Positions 44,941 to 57,306 of a stretch of DNA of 64,000 bases are shown piece after piece. This stretch comes from Mytilus californianus (Eukaryota > Mollusca > Bivalvia > Mytilida > Mytilidae), in the NCBI RefSeq assembly GCF_021869535.1, contig NW_026262701.1, positions 50,285,278-50,349,277 on the forward strand, in the 5' to 3' direction. The notes beneath the pieces were generated by a model. The model had not been told where the DNA came from. It made no database searches and saw only the letters and a program-made list of their open reading frames with translations. Numbering within the stretch: the first letter of the stretch is position 1; each line of letters opens with the position of its first letter. Both the position numbers and the translations under genes were made by a program.

Positions 44941-45939
44941 AAAACGTCCTTTATTCTATATTTATGCTCTCCATTCTTATGCAAAACCTTTTACATATTG
45001 ATTTTTCGGGTCATTGTTGAAGGTCGTAAGGTGACGTATAGTTGTTAACACCTACTTCATTTGGTTTCTGATGGAAATTTGTCTATTGGCAAACAAACCA
45101 CATAATCATTTTATATAGGTATTGGATATTTTACACCGCATGTTGATGGTCATGCAAAAGGATCGTAATCCCGCAAACCGTATGCATATTTTCTTATCTC
45201 AAAAGGGGGAAAGAGGGGTTCCATTAACAGGTCAATGATTTTTTTATTTTGCTTAAATCAGATTACAGTAAATTTAAAATATTGATAACCGATAACAGCA
45301 TTTTAAATATCTTAAATAAACAGAAAGCAATGAATTCAAACATAAACAGTAAACAGGGGTAAATTTTTTTTCATAATAACAGTTCACAACAATGTCAATT
45401 TTAAGAAAACAGATAACAGCTCATAAGTAAATAACAGTTAACAGCACATATATCTTCCAAAATAACAGTTAACAAAAGTTTAAAAATGCCTCAAATACCT
45501 CAACAGAAAACATCTTGCACCCCCTCTCAAAATCAAATTAAACAAAATAGACTCAACTTTGCTCATATGAAATATCCACCAAATATATGCTAGGTATATT
45601 TTCTATCAATAACACAACTTTTCTGCATCAATGATCTTGAATATTTGCCACTTTTAACTAAAATATAAAGGCACAGAACCAGGACATAGGTGCACAGAAC
45701 CATGACCGTTTTTCTAATCACCAGCACGTCGTCAGGACAATTTCGTTTGGCGAATTTGCACGACTTTTGCAATACAAAATCGTTGTAATATTCCTTGCAT
45801 GGTAGTTAGGACGTATCAGAGAAAAATTAAGCAACAGAACGGTTGTTTTATTGCCGTTCTGATACAATGTAAACAAACCCACCAGCACAGAATCAGGACC
45901 CACCAGCACCAGTCAGGACCGAATCACCAATGTAATGGG

Positions 45940-46742
45940 TTAAATTGAAGGTCACATGAATACGGATATAATGGGGTCGAATTATTCACTTGCAAGTGAA
46001 TAATTCATCAGCGATATTTGTTTGCTTATTTTGACAAAATTGAACCAAATTGCATGCTAAAAACGAATTATTATTTCATTATTTCACTTTTATTAGTGAT
46101 TGTACCAAACGAAATCATATTCTATTTTTTTTTCATATCTCGTAGCTAGTGCCCTTTAAACAATGGATTTCAGTTATTTTAAAGTATGATTTTTGAAGTT
46201 TGATTGATATCTGATAACTTTGGGAGTGATTGATCTTTAAACAAACTTTCAACAAATTTCAATTTTGAATTATAATCTTTTTCGCGAACGAGAAATTTCT
46301 GGGCATCCGTTTTGGTTACTTCAATTAATTTTTAGTTCACCTGTTCAAGAGCGCAAAGTCACCAACATTTATTGGCACCACCTTTTCTTCTAACTTTTGA
46401 CATTTTCATTTTTTTCTTCGAGAACCTCTTAGCTATCCAGTTTGAACCAATATTTGATGGATTGGTTCTTACATGTTTATGCAGTTCCCTTCATGGTTTA
46501 ACTTTGAACATTTCCTAGATGACTGCCAGAGACTCGGCTAAGGAGAGACTTCTCCATGGTCAAATGGAACTAGTGTGAAATTTTCCTTTAGTTGGCTAGT
46601 CCTTTTTCGAAATGTAACAGTATCTGGTATGCCGACCTATCATACAAGATAACAGAGACAGAGATAAGAGACTTGAAAGGTAGAGGCAGGTTATGAATCT
46701 TTTTTTAAACCACCTAGACAGTTAGAACCATACTTTTGTGAA
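45940..46742. other. Stretch without a recognised gene
   Basis: A palindrome cacttgcaagtg lies at 45988-45999. The rest is moderately AT-rich with no repeat family noticed. Confidence 0.5.
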
Positions 46743-46982
46743 ATGACTTTTTTTGGACGGTCCCCTTTCATAACAAGCTTACAAACTTATGTTCATGGTC
46801 ACCTCGGTGGAGCTAAAGTTAAGATAGAACCCAATGAGTTGGATAACTGTGAAGGGTTTTTCTCAGAAATTATTTGGTATATGGGATCGATATTAAGCAT
46901 TGGTTATGGCATTATAGTTTTCTCTGATGCAGAGCAGAATATCAAGGTGGATGCGACCTCGGACTTCTCAGAGTTATATTAA
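46743..46982 (+). CDS. Hypothetical 79-codon open frame
   Basis: A true ATG start and TAA stop. The predicted peptide has balanced composition and opens MTFFGRSPFITSLQTYVHG. A hydrophobic run, IIWYMGSILSIGYGIIVF (about residues 43-60), could be one membrane segment, followed by an acidic end (VDATSDFSEL). No family recognised. The local base composition is less AT-rich than the flanks, which hints at real or former coding sequence, either a small gene, a terminal exon or a transposon relic. There is no convincing polyadenylation signal; the nearest, aaataaag, is at about 47041. Confidence 0.25.
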   Translation: MTFFGRSPFITSLQTYVHGHLGGAKVKIEPNELDNCEGFFSEIIWYMGSILSIGYGIIVFSDAEQNIKVDATSDFSELY

Positions 46983-47580
46983 AATATAAAGGGATAATTA
47001 TATGATGGTTCTTCATACTTATAAGTATTGTACCAATCTAAAATAAAGTGCCCGTACTGAAACCAATTATTTCAATGTAATCTTATATGCTATGCATGGG
47101 AATTCACGGGTTCTTTTTCCTGTACTATTGAAAAGCCATTTTGCGTAGACAATTTTTTTCTAATGGACAGAGAGAAGAACAAGAGGCTCATAGGAGCCTA
47201 TAACACGCACCTGCCATTTTTGCCCAAAAAAATGTTGCAAAATTTATGCGTGTTGAATGGAAATTTTGTGGACCAAAATCTGTTTTGCTGATCACAATGC
47301 TTTACCAAGTTTCTGTATATCCATTTTTTTTAACGATTTTAAGCAGAAATTAAAAAAATTAATAAATTTGTTACTTTTGTGAATTGTCTGCAAAAATGGG
47401 TAAAACTCGTATTTCAAAGGCAAAAACTCCTATAAGGGGTCATATGACGATTTGGTAGTCTTGACTTTTTTGTAGATCTTATTACATTATGATGTACAAT
47501 AATATGTCAGACAGACGGACTGGTGTCTAAATTCCCCACAACATAGGTGAATGCAGATCAACAAATTGCCGACACAAAAA
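46983..47580. repeat. Probable dispersed element with an agaggctcataggagcct end
   Basis: gaacaagaggctcataggag cct at 47177-47199 opens a segment with a tgaatggaaattttgtggacc block and atcaca.tgctttaccaagtttc. The latter resembles ttgctggaccaagtttc at 11875 and 41985 inside the CACGGTG transposons, so a common older element is likely. Confidence 0.4.
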
Positions 47581-48430
47581 CTGCAGAAAATTATATTTTA
47601 TTCATAAAAGTTATACATGAATAATTCACAAATAATAGAGATGTATTCAATATCATCAAGTGTTTGTACAAGTATGTGTACAAAATAACATTCAACCCAG
47701 AATCATCAAGATAATTTTATAATTCATACATGTACAACAAACATAAAAATCTTAACGTTATGCATTTGCTATATTGAAATGGTCAAATTTTACAACCTAG
47801 CCTTTTCACATAGTAATACAAAATTTTAAAATACCGTTATGATTAAAGATTGCAGTGTAGCTGTTCTGTTCATCATTTATTCAAATGATTAGATCTTGAT
47901 TAATGCTTGTCATAACCTTTGGCAAAAATGGCCGTGTTAACACAACCAAATTTATTTCAAGTACAGACAAAACTGTGCAACTGGAAAAAGTGTTACAGCC
48001 TGGCAGGATCTAGATATATAAAAGTTAAATGCAATAAAAGTTTCGGAAAATTAAAACTTTTAATAGATTTTGATTTAATATAAAAGAAAAAGATATGGCG
48101 TATCTTTTCATGACACATACCGGTATTCACTATATGCACATGGGAAAAAATAAAAAAGAACAGGACTTGTATTGCCTTTCCACTCAGTTGTACAAAACCA
48201 CCTTTTGTCGTTCAGGTATCTACTGGGACCCTGTCCCTCTACTGTCCATATCAATCAATATAAAACAATACTATTTCTACCTGAAGTGACCATCTGAAAA
48301 TATTTTACCCAACCAAGTTCACTTTGGACACTTTAACAGTACCATTTTTTTCTGCACCAGATGAGCATTTCAACTTTTAACATATCTTCAGTGATGTTCG
48401 ATGCCAAAATATTTGAAAACCCAAAACCTA
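47581..48430. other. AT-rich stretch without a gene
   Basis: Nothing recognised; the 64-codon frame at 48095 has no supporting features. Confidence 0.5.
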
Positions 48431-48439
48431 ATACAAACA

Positions 48440-49525
48440 TCTGACAAGAGTGCACACGCTGAAATGTCTCGCCTTCTTTACTAATCATTGATATTATGTT
48501 GATAGTCCTAAATATAAAGCTTTATTACAACTGTCACATAAACTTAACATTAACCAAGTAAACTAAACATTGACCAATGAACCATGAAAATGAGGTCAAG
48601 GTCAGATGAACCATGCTAGGCAGGCATGTACAGCTAACAATTCTTCCATACAACAAATATAGTTGACCTATTGCTTATAGTTTAAGAAAAACAGACGAAA
48701 ACACAAAAACTTAACACTGAGCAATGAACCTTGAAAATGAGGTCAAGGTCAAATAAAACCTGCGTGACTGACATATAGATCATAAAATATTTCCATACAC
48801 CAAATATAGTTGAACTATTGCATATAGTATTAGAAAAAAAGACCAAAACTCAAAAACTGAACTTTGACCACTGAACCATGAAAATGAGGTCAAGGTAAGA
48901 TGACACCTGCCAGCTAGACATGTACACCTTACAATCATTCCATACACCAAATATAGCTGACCTATTGCATGCAGTATTAGAAAAAAAGACCAAAACTCAA
49001 AAACTTAACTTTGACCACTGAACCATGAAAATGAGGTCAAGGTCAGATGACACCTGCCAGCTAGACATGTACACCTTACAATCATTCCATACACCAAATA
49101 TAGTAGACCTATTGCATACAGTATAAGAAAAACAGACCAAAACACAAAAACTTAACTATAACCACTGAACCATGAAAATGAGGTCAAGGTCAGATGACAC
49201 CTGCCAGTTGGACATGTACACCTTACAGTCCTTCCATACACCGAATATACTAGACCTATTGCTTATAGTATCTGAGATATGGACTTGACCACGAAAACTT
49301 AACCTTGTTCACTGATCCATGAAATGAGGTCGAGGTCAAGTGAAAACTGTCTGACGGGCATGAGGACCTTGCAAGGTACGCACATACCAAATATAGTTAT
49401 CCTATTACTTATAATAAGAGAGAATTTAACATTACAAAAAATCTGAACTTTTTTTTCAAGTAGTCACTGAACCATGAAAATGAGGTCAAGGACATTGGAC
49501 ATGTGACTGACTGAAACTTCGTAAC
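48440..49525. repeat. 147-bp tandem array, about seven units
   Basis: accatgaaaatgaggtcaag or a variant starts at 48581, 48728, 48875, 49022, 49169, 49316 and 49471. Five consecutive spacings are 147 bp and the last is 155 bp. Units also share atgtacaccttacaatcatt, ccaaatatag and a ctattgcatacagta block. A diverged partial copy with the same leader (tgtctcgc..ctttactaatcat) is at 61080-61330. Confidence 0.85.
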
Positions 49526-49604
49526 ATGAGGCATCCATATACAAAGTATGAAGCATCCAGGTCTTCCATCTTCTAAAATATAAAGCTTTTAAGAAGTTAG
49601 CTAA

Positions 49605-49605
<1 letters not shown>

Positions 49606-49641
<36 letters not shown>
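49606..49641. repeat. (GCC)12 microsatellite
   Basis: Twelve uninterrupted gcc units at the right edge of the 147-bp array, in otherwise AT-rich DNA. On the minus strand it reads as poly-alanine in a 89-codon frame, not a supported gene. Confidence 0.9.
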
Positions 49642-49643
<2 letters not shown>

Positions 49644-49657
49644 ATCGCTATCCCTAT

Positions 49658-49692
49658 GTCGAGCTTTCTGCGACAAAAGTCGCAGGCTCGAC
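49658..49692. repeat. GC-rich hairpin after the GCC run
   Basis: gtcgagc-ttt-ctgcgac pairs with gtcgcag-gctcgac around an aaaa loop, a 14-bp stem with one three-base bulge. It probably marks the end of the repeat element that contains the array. Confidence 0.75.
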
Positions 49693-52600
49693 AATAAAAC
49701 CAAAACGGACCTAAAGTATAGCCAAATCTGCATAAGGAATCAGATCGTTGTATGAGAAAAATATATTCCTTACTTCAAAAGGATTTCCGAAATTTATTAA
49801 TATCTAATTTCATTAAACAATATCAATATTTTTATGTCAGTACTGAAGTTCTGGTTTCTGTGCTAGTGATACCCTCGGGGACTAAAAGTCAACCAACAAA
49901 AGTGCACATCAAAATCCAGAAAATTTTTTACTCTTATTAATACAAAATGAATTGGTTTTGTCATACTAAGTAATTTGCTAATTTTAAATACGACTACTTT
50001 ATTTTTAGTGAATCACATTACATTAATAGATAAGATAAATAAAAGAAATAGAGACATATTTTGTATACCCCTTCATCGACAGGATGTATTATGGTATACC
50101 ATAGTTTGTCCGTTTGCACTTAAATCAATATATCAACATGTAGTACGATATCTTAAGTTTGCTTTAACGCAATTAATTTACATGAAATTTTAAGACAACA
50201 TTAGAATTTACGAAAGAAAATTCACTTTCGATTTAAAATTTATGTTGATTTGCTGTTCCAGAGTTATGGAACTTTAACCCTCAAATTAATCGCAATTTGT
50301 TTTACGTATCACACACTAACTCCAGTTCACATATATCTATGTAATTTTAATGATGAAAGTAGGTTCCCCTTTGTTTTTTTTTTTGTTTATTTCGTTCCAG
50401 AGTTACAGGACTTTGTCTTTCAGGTTTAAGGCAATTTCTCACAAATTGCACACAATAAACTACACTATGCATAGATTGATTAGCTCAAAACTTTATGCTG
50501 TTATTTGGATTGATTAAAAGAAACTCCCTTATGATTTTGAATATTTTCTGGTTTGTATTTTTAGTCTTACGAGACTTTCCGATTTAATTTGTTGGTATTG
50601 GTAAAAGTAAGGTACTTTTTGATTTAAAAAAAATCATTTTTTATTCGAGAGTTATTGGACTTTAACATTCAAATTTAAGGTAATATGTCACATGTACCAG
50701 TCTAGCTCTAGTAGTCTTGGATCAGCTTTCAGAAAATAAAAATAAAAATTAAGGGTAACGGGACTCATTTTCTTGCTACAAATCAAATTGGTAAATTCAT
50801 AACCCATTCCAGTATTAATGTTACATTATCTGAGTTATCTCCCCTTATATGGCAAATTTGAAGAAAAAAAATGCATCAAACAAATATATTCTGTATTTGA
50901 AAAAAACAGTCGCACATATATGATAAAAAACATAAATGTTCTTCATTCAGATGAAAAGACTAACAAATGAATAACATTTTCCTATCAAAATTTGTACTTT
51001 TCATTTAAGATCTAGACCGAAAGTTTTCTGCTATTTTACAAACCAAGATGGCGGAAGACACCCGACCTACCATAAGAATCAACGTTTTAATTAGTGTTTC
51101 ATACCTTTTTTCATAAATCAATTGTACTATTTATACATATGAATTCCAGCCTCATATTTTAAAAAAAGTCAAACAGAAAGCGAAGAAGTTATTTGTATAT
51201 ATAAAGGTAACAGCAGTATACCTCTGTTCAATAGTCATAAATCGATTACAAACTATTTGAAATCGCTCAGTTAAGACATTATGTAAAAAGTTTTTATTAA
51301 AAGCAGGATCATAGGTTGACCCCGTATGTCTTTTGTTGGGTTGCTGGCTCATTTGGGGTATATCCAACAAAAGAAAAAGATTTGAAAATATTTTCTTTTA
51401 ATGCATTTGTTTTGCAAAACTAAATCATCTATTCCGTCAAAAATGACATGGATTTGACTGTCTTTGTGGATAAATCTTTTTAAGTGCTTTATAACTATTA
51501 AAATCGGAAACCAAATTTAGTAATCATTTATTTATCGTACATTTACTTGTAAAGTTTAAATATGGTGTTTACTGTAAACATCTTTTAACATTTTAACCTT
51601 ATATATCAAGAATTTTACACAAAAAATCTCATCTAGATAATTTTTGATGTCACTATCTACTATACATCGTTTGTGCTAATAGATGACAGGTGAAAACTGT
51701 TCCCGCTTTGATCAAAATAATTGTTTGACATTTGAAATTTGAAATACTTCCAAATAGTTTGACATTCATTCATTATACTAGAAGACACCTGTAAAAGTAT
51801 GGGCATGTGGAATATCATTATCATGTTTATTTTGGAAAGTGTTCCAGCTCAAAAAATTGTTCAAAAAGCAACAGTTTAAAACAAAAATAGGTTTTGACAT
51901 TTAAAATACTTTCTTTAGCATGACCTTAAATTCACACTAGGAGACACCTGTAAAATAATAGCTTAGCGAATACGAATAACACATTTAGTTTATTCCACAG
52001 GTTTTCAGCTATTAAAATACAAATAGGGATGACTAATGATCAGGTGAACTATTGTGTGTCAATCTCTGGTGCTTTATTCTGTTTGTTCTGGACTAAAATT
52101 TGCTAGTTCAGACCAATTTTATTTGTCAGTAAAGAATATTTTTTTGGGTTGTTATTTGAAATTGATGTTCAATGTTTTTACCAATCTTGTTTCATTCTGC
52201 TGGGTTAGTTGTTTTTGATGTAACACTCTCTGAATTCATTGAATTTCTTGCAAAAATACATGATAATTACCATATTTGTGCTGTTTGTTTATAAATGTTG
52301 TTATATTTCACACAGCAGCTGTTCGGAATTGAATCCAGAATGAATGGTCATAAATTTGTGATTTTTATAGCAATTTTCTTGATTTTGACCTGAGAATGTG
52401 GTATAGTAGTCTCAGTTTTGAATGCCTTCTTACCCGCTATATTTCTAGTGGTCATTCCTTCTTTTTTGAAAGTCCCTGGCTCACATGCACTGCTGTTAAA
52501 TTAAAGGGATTCTGAAAAAATTAGTAATAGAGTAGACCTTTGAAAGATATGAAAAGCGGGGATATATGGAAAATGTCAATGTCAATAAGACAGCTCACCA

Positions 52601-52904
52601 ACAGCAGAAATGACCAAAACATCTAGAGGTCAACATACATTCTATATATCTTTTATCATGATTAATAACACAGAAATAACTCTCTTTTATTTCTTACTAC
52701 TTATTCTACATGTTTTCTTCAAGAAGAAAAAATATTTAAAGCACTGGTTATTTCTTATTTTCATATAAATAACTTTTCTAATAATATTTTGTGTGACCAC
52801 AAAAATTCTACATAAGAAATCTCTAAATGTTACATTTATACAATATACAATATATGTGCATGAGGATATACCCTGGACAATAAAATTGCTAAATGATAAT
52901 ACTT
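49693..52904. other. Long AT-rich stretch without a gene
   Basis: Diverged repetition of a gttccagagttatgg.acttt phrase at about 50258, 50394 and 50645. A 158-bp direct repeat of agacacctgtaaaa occurs at about 51783 and 51941. A family-B-like scrap (tcaataagacagctcacc) is at about 52580. Otherwise unique-looking. Confidence 0.5.
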
Positions 52905-53106
52905 TGGATCATTAATATTGGTGGATTACTAATTTTTGTGGATTTCTTATGTTTAAGTAAACTATGGATTCAAGTGTTCCAACAAAATACCAATTTTCCA
53001 TAAACTTGAGTGCAGAATTTGTTAAAACTATGAATTCATGTTTCCATGAAAATAATTTTTCCTTAATCCACTAAAATTTGTAACTACGAAAATAAATGAA
53101 TCCACA
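52905..53106. mobile_element. Possible MITE with ggatt/aatcc ends
   Basis: Left ggtggattactaatttttgt ggattt and right aatccactaaaatttgtaac then gaatccacaa are inverted and imperfect. This resembles a fold-back family common in molluscs. Low support. Confidence 0.4.
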
Positions 53107-55198
53107 ACAGTGTTTGTCACATCTTATATTTTAAAATTCTGAAGAGCAAAAAACATATATTAAATTATTTGAATTAACAGTACAGTTATCAGAGGAAAAC
53201 TGCCCTCTTTTCCATTTTTATTGAAAGTTTTAAGTCTTTCATTTCAAATAAACTGAAATGATTAAATCAGGCTAACTAAAAACTGAAACAACCTCTTGAG
53301 GGTTTTCAATCCACCCCTCAATTCTTGAATCCACATCTGTGTATAACTACGAATTGTTTTGTTAAAATTTTAAAAAAATACACATTACAAGACGGACTAC
53401 TGTCAAATAAGACACGTGTACTTCTTTCGACATACAAAGCTTGATAAATATAACAGCACCTAGTGAGAAACAATCTAGGACTTGCATTGCATAACATGAA
53501 AGAGATGTTACAGCCTGAGAACTGGAAGTTCCGTTCCAAAAAGCATTTTTTTTATAAATGGTGTAAAGTTTTGTATTGAAAGTTTAAACACTTGTTTTGA
53601 AAAAAGGATATGTTTGATAATTAAACATCATTGAGATTTTTTTAAAAAGGTACTAAGTTTTGTTATTAAAAGTTAACTTTTAACAAACTAGTTTAAAAAA
53701 AAAAGGTTTTGCACCTCTTAAAAACAGTTAATTCACAATTGTTCCTGGAGAAATAAATTGTATCACAAGTTTGTATTCACAACAATTTTTGTTGTATGGT
53801 AAAAAATATGTTTTTTTTCAGGTTGCTACATCTCTTAATTTCTTTTGAAAAATGCATTAATATTCATAAGACCCATGATATACACTAACAGACCACACAA
53901 ATATAACGTGTTGTTCTCTAGAGTTTTTTCTTTTAAATTCAAGGAGTATCTTTACTTCAATTTCTCTTTTCTAAATTTACAAATAATTAATGAACAGACT
54001 TACAGCAAATACATATGTCATTCAACTTGATGTAGGATCTTTTTAGGAAGCGAACAGCTACTTTATTACCTGCAACTTCTAGATTTAACTTTAAAAAAAC
54101 AACATAAAATTTGAAAGAATTCTATTTAAATTTTTATCTAGAAACTGTAGGCGTTATTAAGTCTAGAGATCAGCAATTTAATTTGGCTTGGCCTTATGTC
54201 ATATAAATCATCTTAACACTTGAACACTTTTACTTGCAGATACATCCATACAAAATGCATTACATATAATAAACAAGCGCAAAATATAAATTGTTTGTAA
54301 ATCTGGAGAATTATCATTTTTTGTTAAAAATAGATAGCACTCTGGATTAATCTGCATTCCATTCTTCAAACCATTTATAACAATTGCATGTCAACTTTCT
54401 TAAAAGTTAATAAATATTATGGAGAAATTCGTTAATAAATGATGTGGAGATTTTCTTAATATAAGAACAAGTTTCGAAATTCGTACATATCTATGAAAAT
54501 TGAACAATTTTACAATTTTTCAAGCATAATCTAACAATGACAATCATTGCTAAAGGATTTAACCATAAAACCGTTAAGTGTCTATACAGCACATATCCTG
54601 ACTAAAACAAAATATTTACAGATTATATTTTCATGATTTTGTGAATTACTTCTGCCTTATTCAGGATTTTATTTTGAACTACAGGTCTTTATAGAGGAAT
54701 GTCATATAAATTCTGTTAGCCCTCTATTTAGTTTATATTATAAATAGCATCAACATATAACCTTTTAAAGTATGCATCAAAACAAATATTCGCTCTACAA
54801 CCAAAGCCTTACATCTTTTTAACCATTTTAGCCACTAGTTTAGGCACCCACCGTTCATCTTCTGAAAGGGGGGTCATGTTTTTTTTATGACCAACAATTT
54901 ATTCGACTTAAAAAAACAGACTTATGAAAAATCCATGACTGCTAATTAGGCAACAATCCACCATGACGCAGATTTAAACAACTATAAAAACAGATTTAAA
55001 AATAATGACTTAATTGTAAAATTGGTCACATGTATGTATGGTTTTGGTTGTAAGATTATTTGTCAATCATGTAAAGCACAATATTGAAACAATGTAAAAG
55101 GTTCACTCTATCAGTCCATCATGTTTTGTGTACCTTTCTGTCATCATAGTTCATTATATTAAGGTTGAATAAACAGTTTGGTCACCATCATATGAATT
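53107..55198. other. AT-rich stretch; possible 3' flank of the G-alpha gene
   Basis: No coding frame or repeat family recognised. On the minus strand this follows the G-alpha stop, so part may be 3' untranslated region. Many candidate polyadenylation signals exist and none stands out. Confidence 0.4.
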
Positions 55199-55369
55199 TC
55201 ATAACAACTGATATTGATGGAGATGAATCCGCTGAATTATGTCTCGACAGTCCCGAAACACCCGTTTTATATTTTCTGTATCCACGGCACATGTGAAATG
55301 TGGATAGCAATGATGGACTGGATTGTGGTGGCCGCCATGTTTACCTTCATCAGGTGGCATACTTATTCT
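55199..55369 (-). CDS. G-protein alpha subunit, Gs-type, last coding exon
   Basis: The minus strand encodes 56 residues and a TGA (55199-55201). The core [18 protein letters not shown], followed by [16 protein letters not shown], is the beta6/alpha5 end of a Gs-class alpha subunit, the part that contains the TCAV guanine-contact motif and inserts into activated receptors. The exon begins at 55369 behind a good acceptor (gaattatttcag) in phase 0 with RISM. Two oddities against the Gs ending I remember (RISTASGDG.HYCYPHF ... QYELL): the loop before CYPHF is about six residues longer and His/Gly/Pro-rich ([17 protein letters not shown]), and the tail is QYQLL. The upstream GTPase exons were not found in 55400-64000 and may lie further right. 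Gs alpha or a divergent paralogue; not a retrocopy, because the intron boundary is there. Confidence 0.8.
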   Translation of the reverse strand, partial: RISMPPDEGKHGGHHNPVHHCYPHFTCAVDTENIKRVFRDCRDIIQRIHLHQYQLL

Positions 55370-55455
55370 CTGAAATAATTCAAACAAATTTCATAAGTTT
55401 ATTAATCATTTTATAACTCTTGTAATATGATTATTATTTCTCTGGAAAATGACAT

Positions 55456-55672
55456 ACTGTAAATTCAGAAATTGTTGTTGTTGTTTTTTGTTTTTTTTAT
55501 TAATAATGAAAATGTGACCAGTTTCATATAATAAAAACTTCCTTTCATAATTTCAATAGTCTCTGTTTTCCTCCATAAAAGTTTTGCATTCGCATTTTAA
55601 GATTTTTCATTTTTGCAAGTTGTCAAGGATTCACAATAATACTTTTCGCACTATACTTTCTGAATTTACAGT
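55456..55672. mobile_element. MITE with ACTGTAAATTCAGAAA ends
   Basis: actgtaaattcagaaa at 55456-55471 is the exact inverse of tttctgaatttacagt at 55657-55672. The 217-bp element lies in the presumed last intron of the G-alpha gene. No coding capacity. Confidence 0.75.
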
Positions 55673-56072
55673 TTTGTGGTTAACAACTAATCATTTCTGG
55701 TATAAAGTTTATTAAATACCTGACAGGTCAACTTCTCTAAATCTCCATGTTAGATTTTTGGCATTAGAGGACCTAATATATATCTTAAACAAGACATAAG
55801 TGATTTAACTCATCTTACTATGGTTTTAAATGAGATGAGTAAATGTTCTTAAATGCAATTGAGACACATTTAAATAATGGTTGTGAGGTAAGGTTTTTCT
55901 AATGCAGGATTTCAATGACACACATCTCATTGGATAAATAAGAAAAGTTGGCAGGTCTGACAATACCAGAACTGTATTCATATTTTAGATATCTGTCGTC
56001 ACATTTAGTAATTTCAGAAGTATTCATATTGACTGAAGCCTACACTTGCTCTTCCGAGATAAAAAGTAATTA

Positions 56073-56367
56073 GGAACCAACCATTCATCTTATTTTTAAA
56101 TTTTATTTTGGAAGGGGGTTTGTTTCCTGAGGTTTGACACTTTTTCCGTCTTTGAATTAATAACACACTATTTTTTTCAATAACATACAGGAACAAGATT
56201 TTTATTTTTGGTAAATAAATGTTGGACTTGTTTTTCCCCGCTTATTTTCAATGGAAGCATATTGTGTGTTTTTTTTTCACTCTTCCCTAGCTTCTGAAGC
56301 AAATTATCATACATTTTATTTATAAAAAAAACCCTCCATACCCCCATAAAAGATGAATGGTCGGTAC
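56073..56367. mobile_element. Inverted-repeat element, about 295 bp
   Basis: ggaaccaaccattcatct on the left and agatgaatggtcggtacc on the right pair with two mismatches, and a purine-rich ggaaggggg.tttg faces caaa-type cctccatacccccat inside. Confidence 0.6.
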
Positions 56368-56445
56368 CTGAATCATTTACATAAATAGACTCCACTTTCA
56401 GCCTATATAATATGCATTATTGTAGTTCTACTGTAGATGGTTTTG

Positions 56446-56990
56446 GTTGTTTGATCCAAGGTGTAAATTGCCTTTTGATAGGACTCAATGACATTCTAAT
56501 ATGTAATTTATGAATTAAAGGTGTTTTTTTTTAATTTGGTAGGATAATTGTTATAAATATTCATACAACATTAAAATGTTTGAATCATAAATATTCATAT
56601 AAGCTGTTCGATGCTTTTACACATGTAAATGTTGACCTTTGAAAATGTAAATACGTAGGTAAAATTTGTTTTAGATGTTTTAGATAAAAAGACAACCATT
56701 GGATATTCAGGGGCTGGGGTTATTGCAGATGGATGGATTTTTTTCCCCGCAAAGATATTTATTTTCAATGATGCAAGGAACGATTATTCATTTTTTTGCA
56801 ACGATGCTGTTTGAATTTTCATTTTCGTGCATAACTTAATTCCTATTGTAAAAGTCTACTCTTGCTATTCTTTGTTGTTTGTTCCAACGTGTTAATTGCC
56901 TTCTAACAGGAATTTTATTTTGATAACTACTTTATGAAAGGTTTGGTCTAATTTGGTAAGATACTTGTTTAAGATATAGCACACAAACTA
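56446..56990. repeat. Diverged direct duplication, about 430 bp offset
   Basis: ggttgtttgatccaaggtgt aaattgcctt.t near 56440 and gttgtttgttccaacgtgtt aattgccttct near 56873 are followed by parallel segments containing taatttggta.gata.ttgtt. Confidence 0.5.
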
Positions 56991-57203
56991 CTTTTGATTT
57001 CATGCTTATAAACAGGCATTTTTTTACCTTTGAAAATGTCAGTAAAATAAAAGTATGTTTAGATGTTTTCAATTTGATATAATGTTTTTCTGACTAAATA
57101 TGGAGATTTTTTCTGACCATAATTTTCAGTTGTTTACTTATTTATTATCTAAATTATGGGAAAGATGTTTTAATTGATGTTATTATACTTCACGTTAAAA
57201 TGC

Positions 57204-57306
57204 CATATTTTGATTGGCTAATACGAGGGTGTTAATTTACTCTATCAAATGGCTGAGCGGGTGACAATTTTTTTGAATGTTACCCTCTCGTCCAGACCAA
57301 TCAAAA
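57204..57306. repeat. Inverted pair ttttgattggctaatacgag
   Basis: The left arm, ttttgattggctaatacgag then ggtg at 57208, pairs with accctctcgtccagaccaat then caaaa at 57282. A typical small foldback. Confidence 0.55.

Larger units (their letters stand above)
39912..45932. mobile_element. Non-autonomous DNA transposon, CACGGTG end, copy 2
   Basis: The left end repeats the 66-bp terminal repeat of copy 1 with a few substitutions and starts CACGGTG. The right end stops inside the terminal repeat at ccgaatcacca (45929), lacking its last 35-40 bases. The pentamer taatg flanks the left end (39907-39911) and occurs again three bases after the right break (45933-45937), compatible with a 5-bp target duplication and a small end deletion. 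The interior 41849-45929 is collinear with 11742-15627. Between the left end and 41848 it holds about 1.86 kb that copy 1 lacks. Confidence 0.75.

Noticed and set aside
11742-45929. Segmental duplication of ordinary genomic DNA (11742-15627 and 41849-45929)
   Set aside because: Both blocks lie inside elements with the same terminal inverted repeat, so transposition explains them better.
48440-49525. CRISPR-like array of repeats and spacers
   Set aside because: The whole 147-bp unit is repeated, with no unique spacers, in a eukaryotic repeat context.
49464-49733. Protein with a poly-alanine tract
   Set aside because: The alanines come from the (GCC)12 microsatellite read on the minus strand; no other support.
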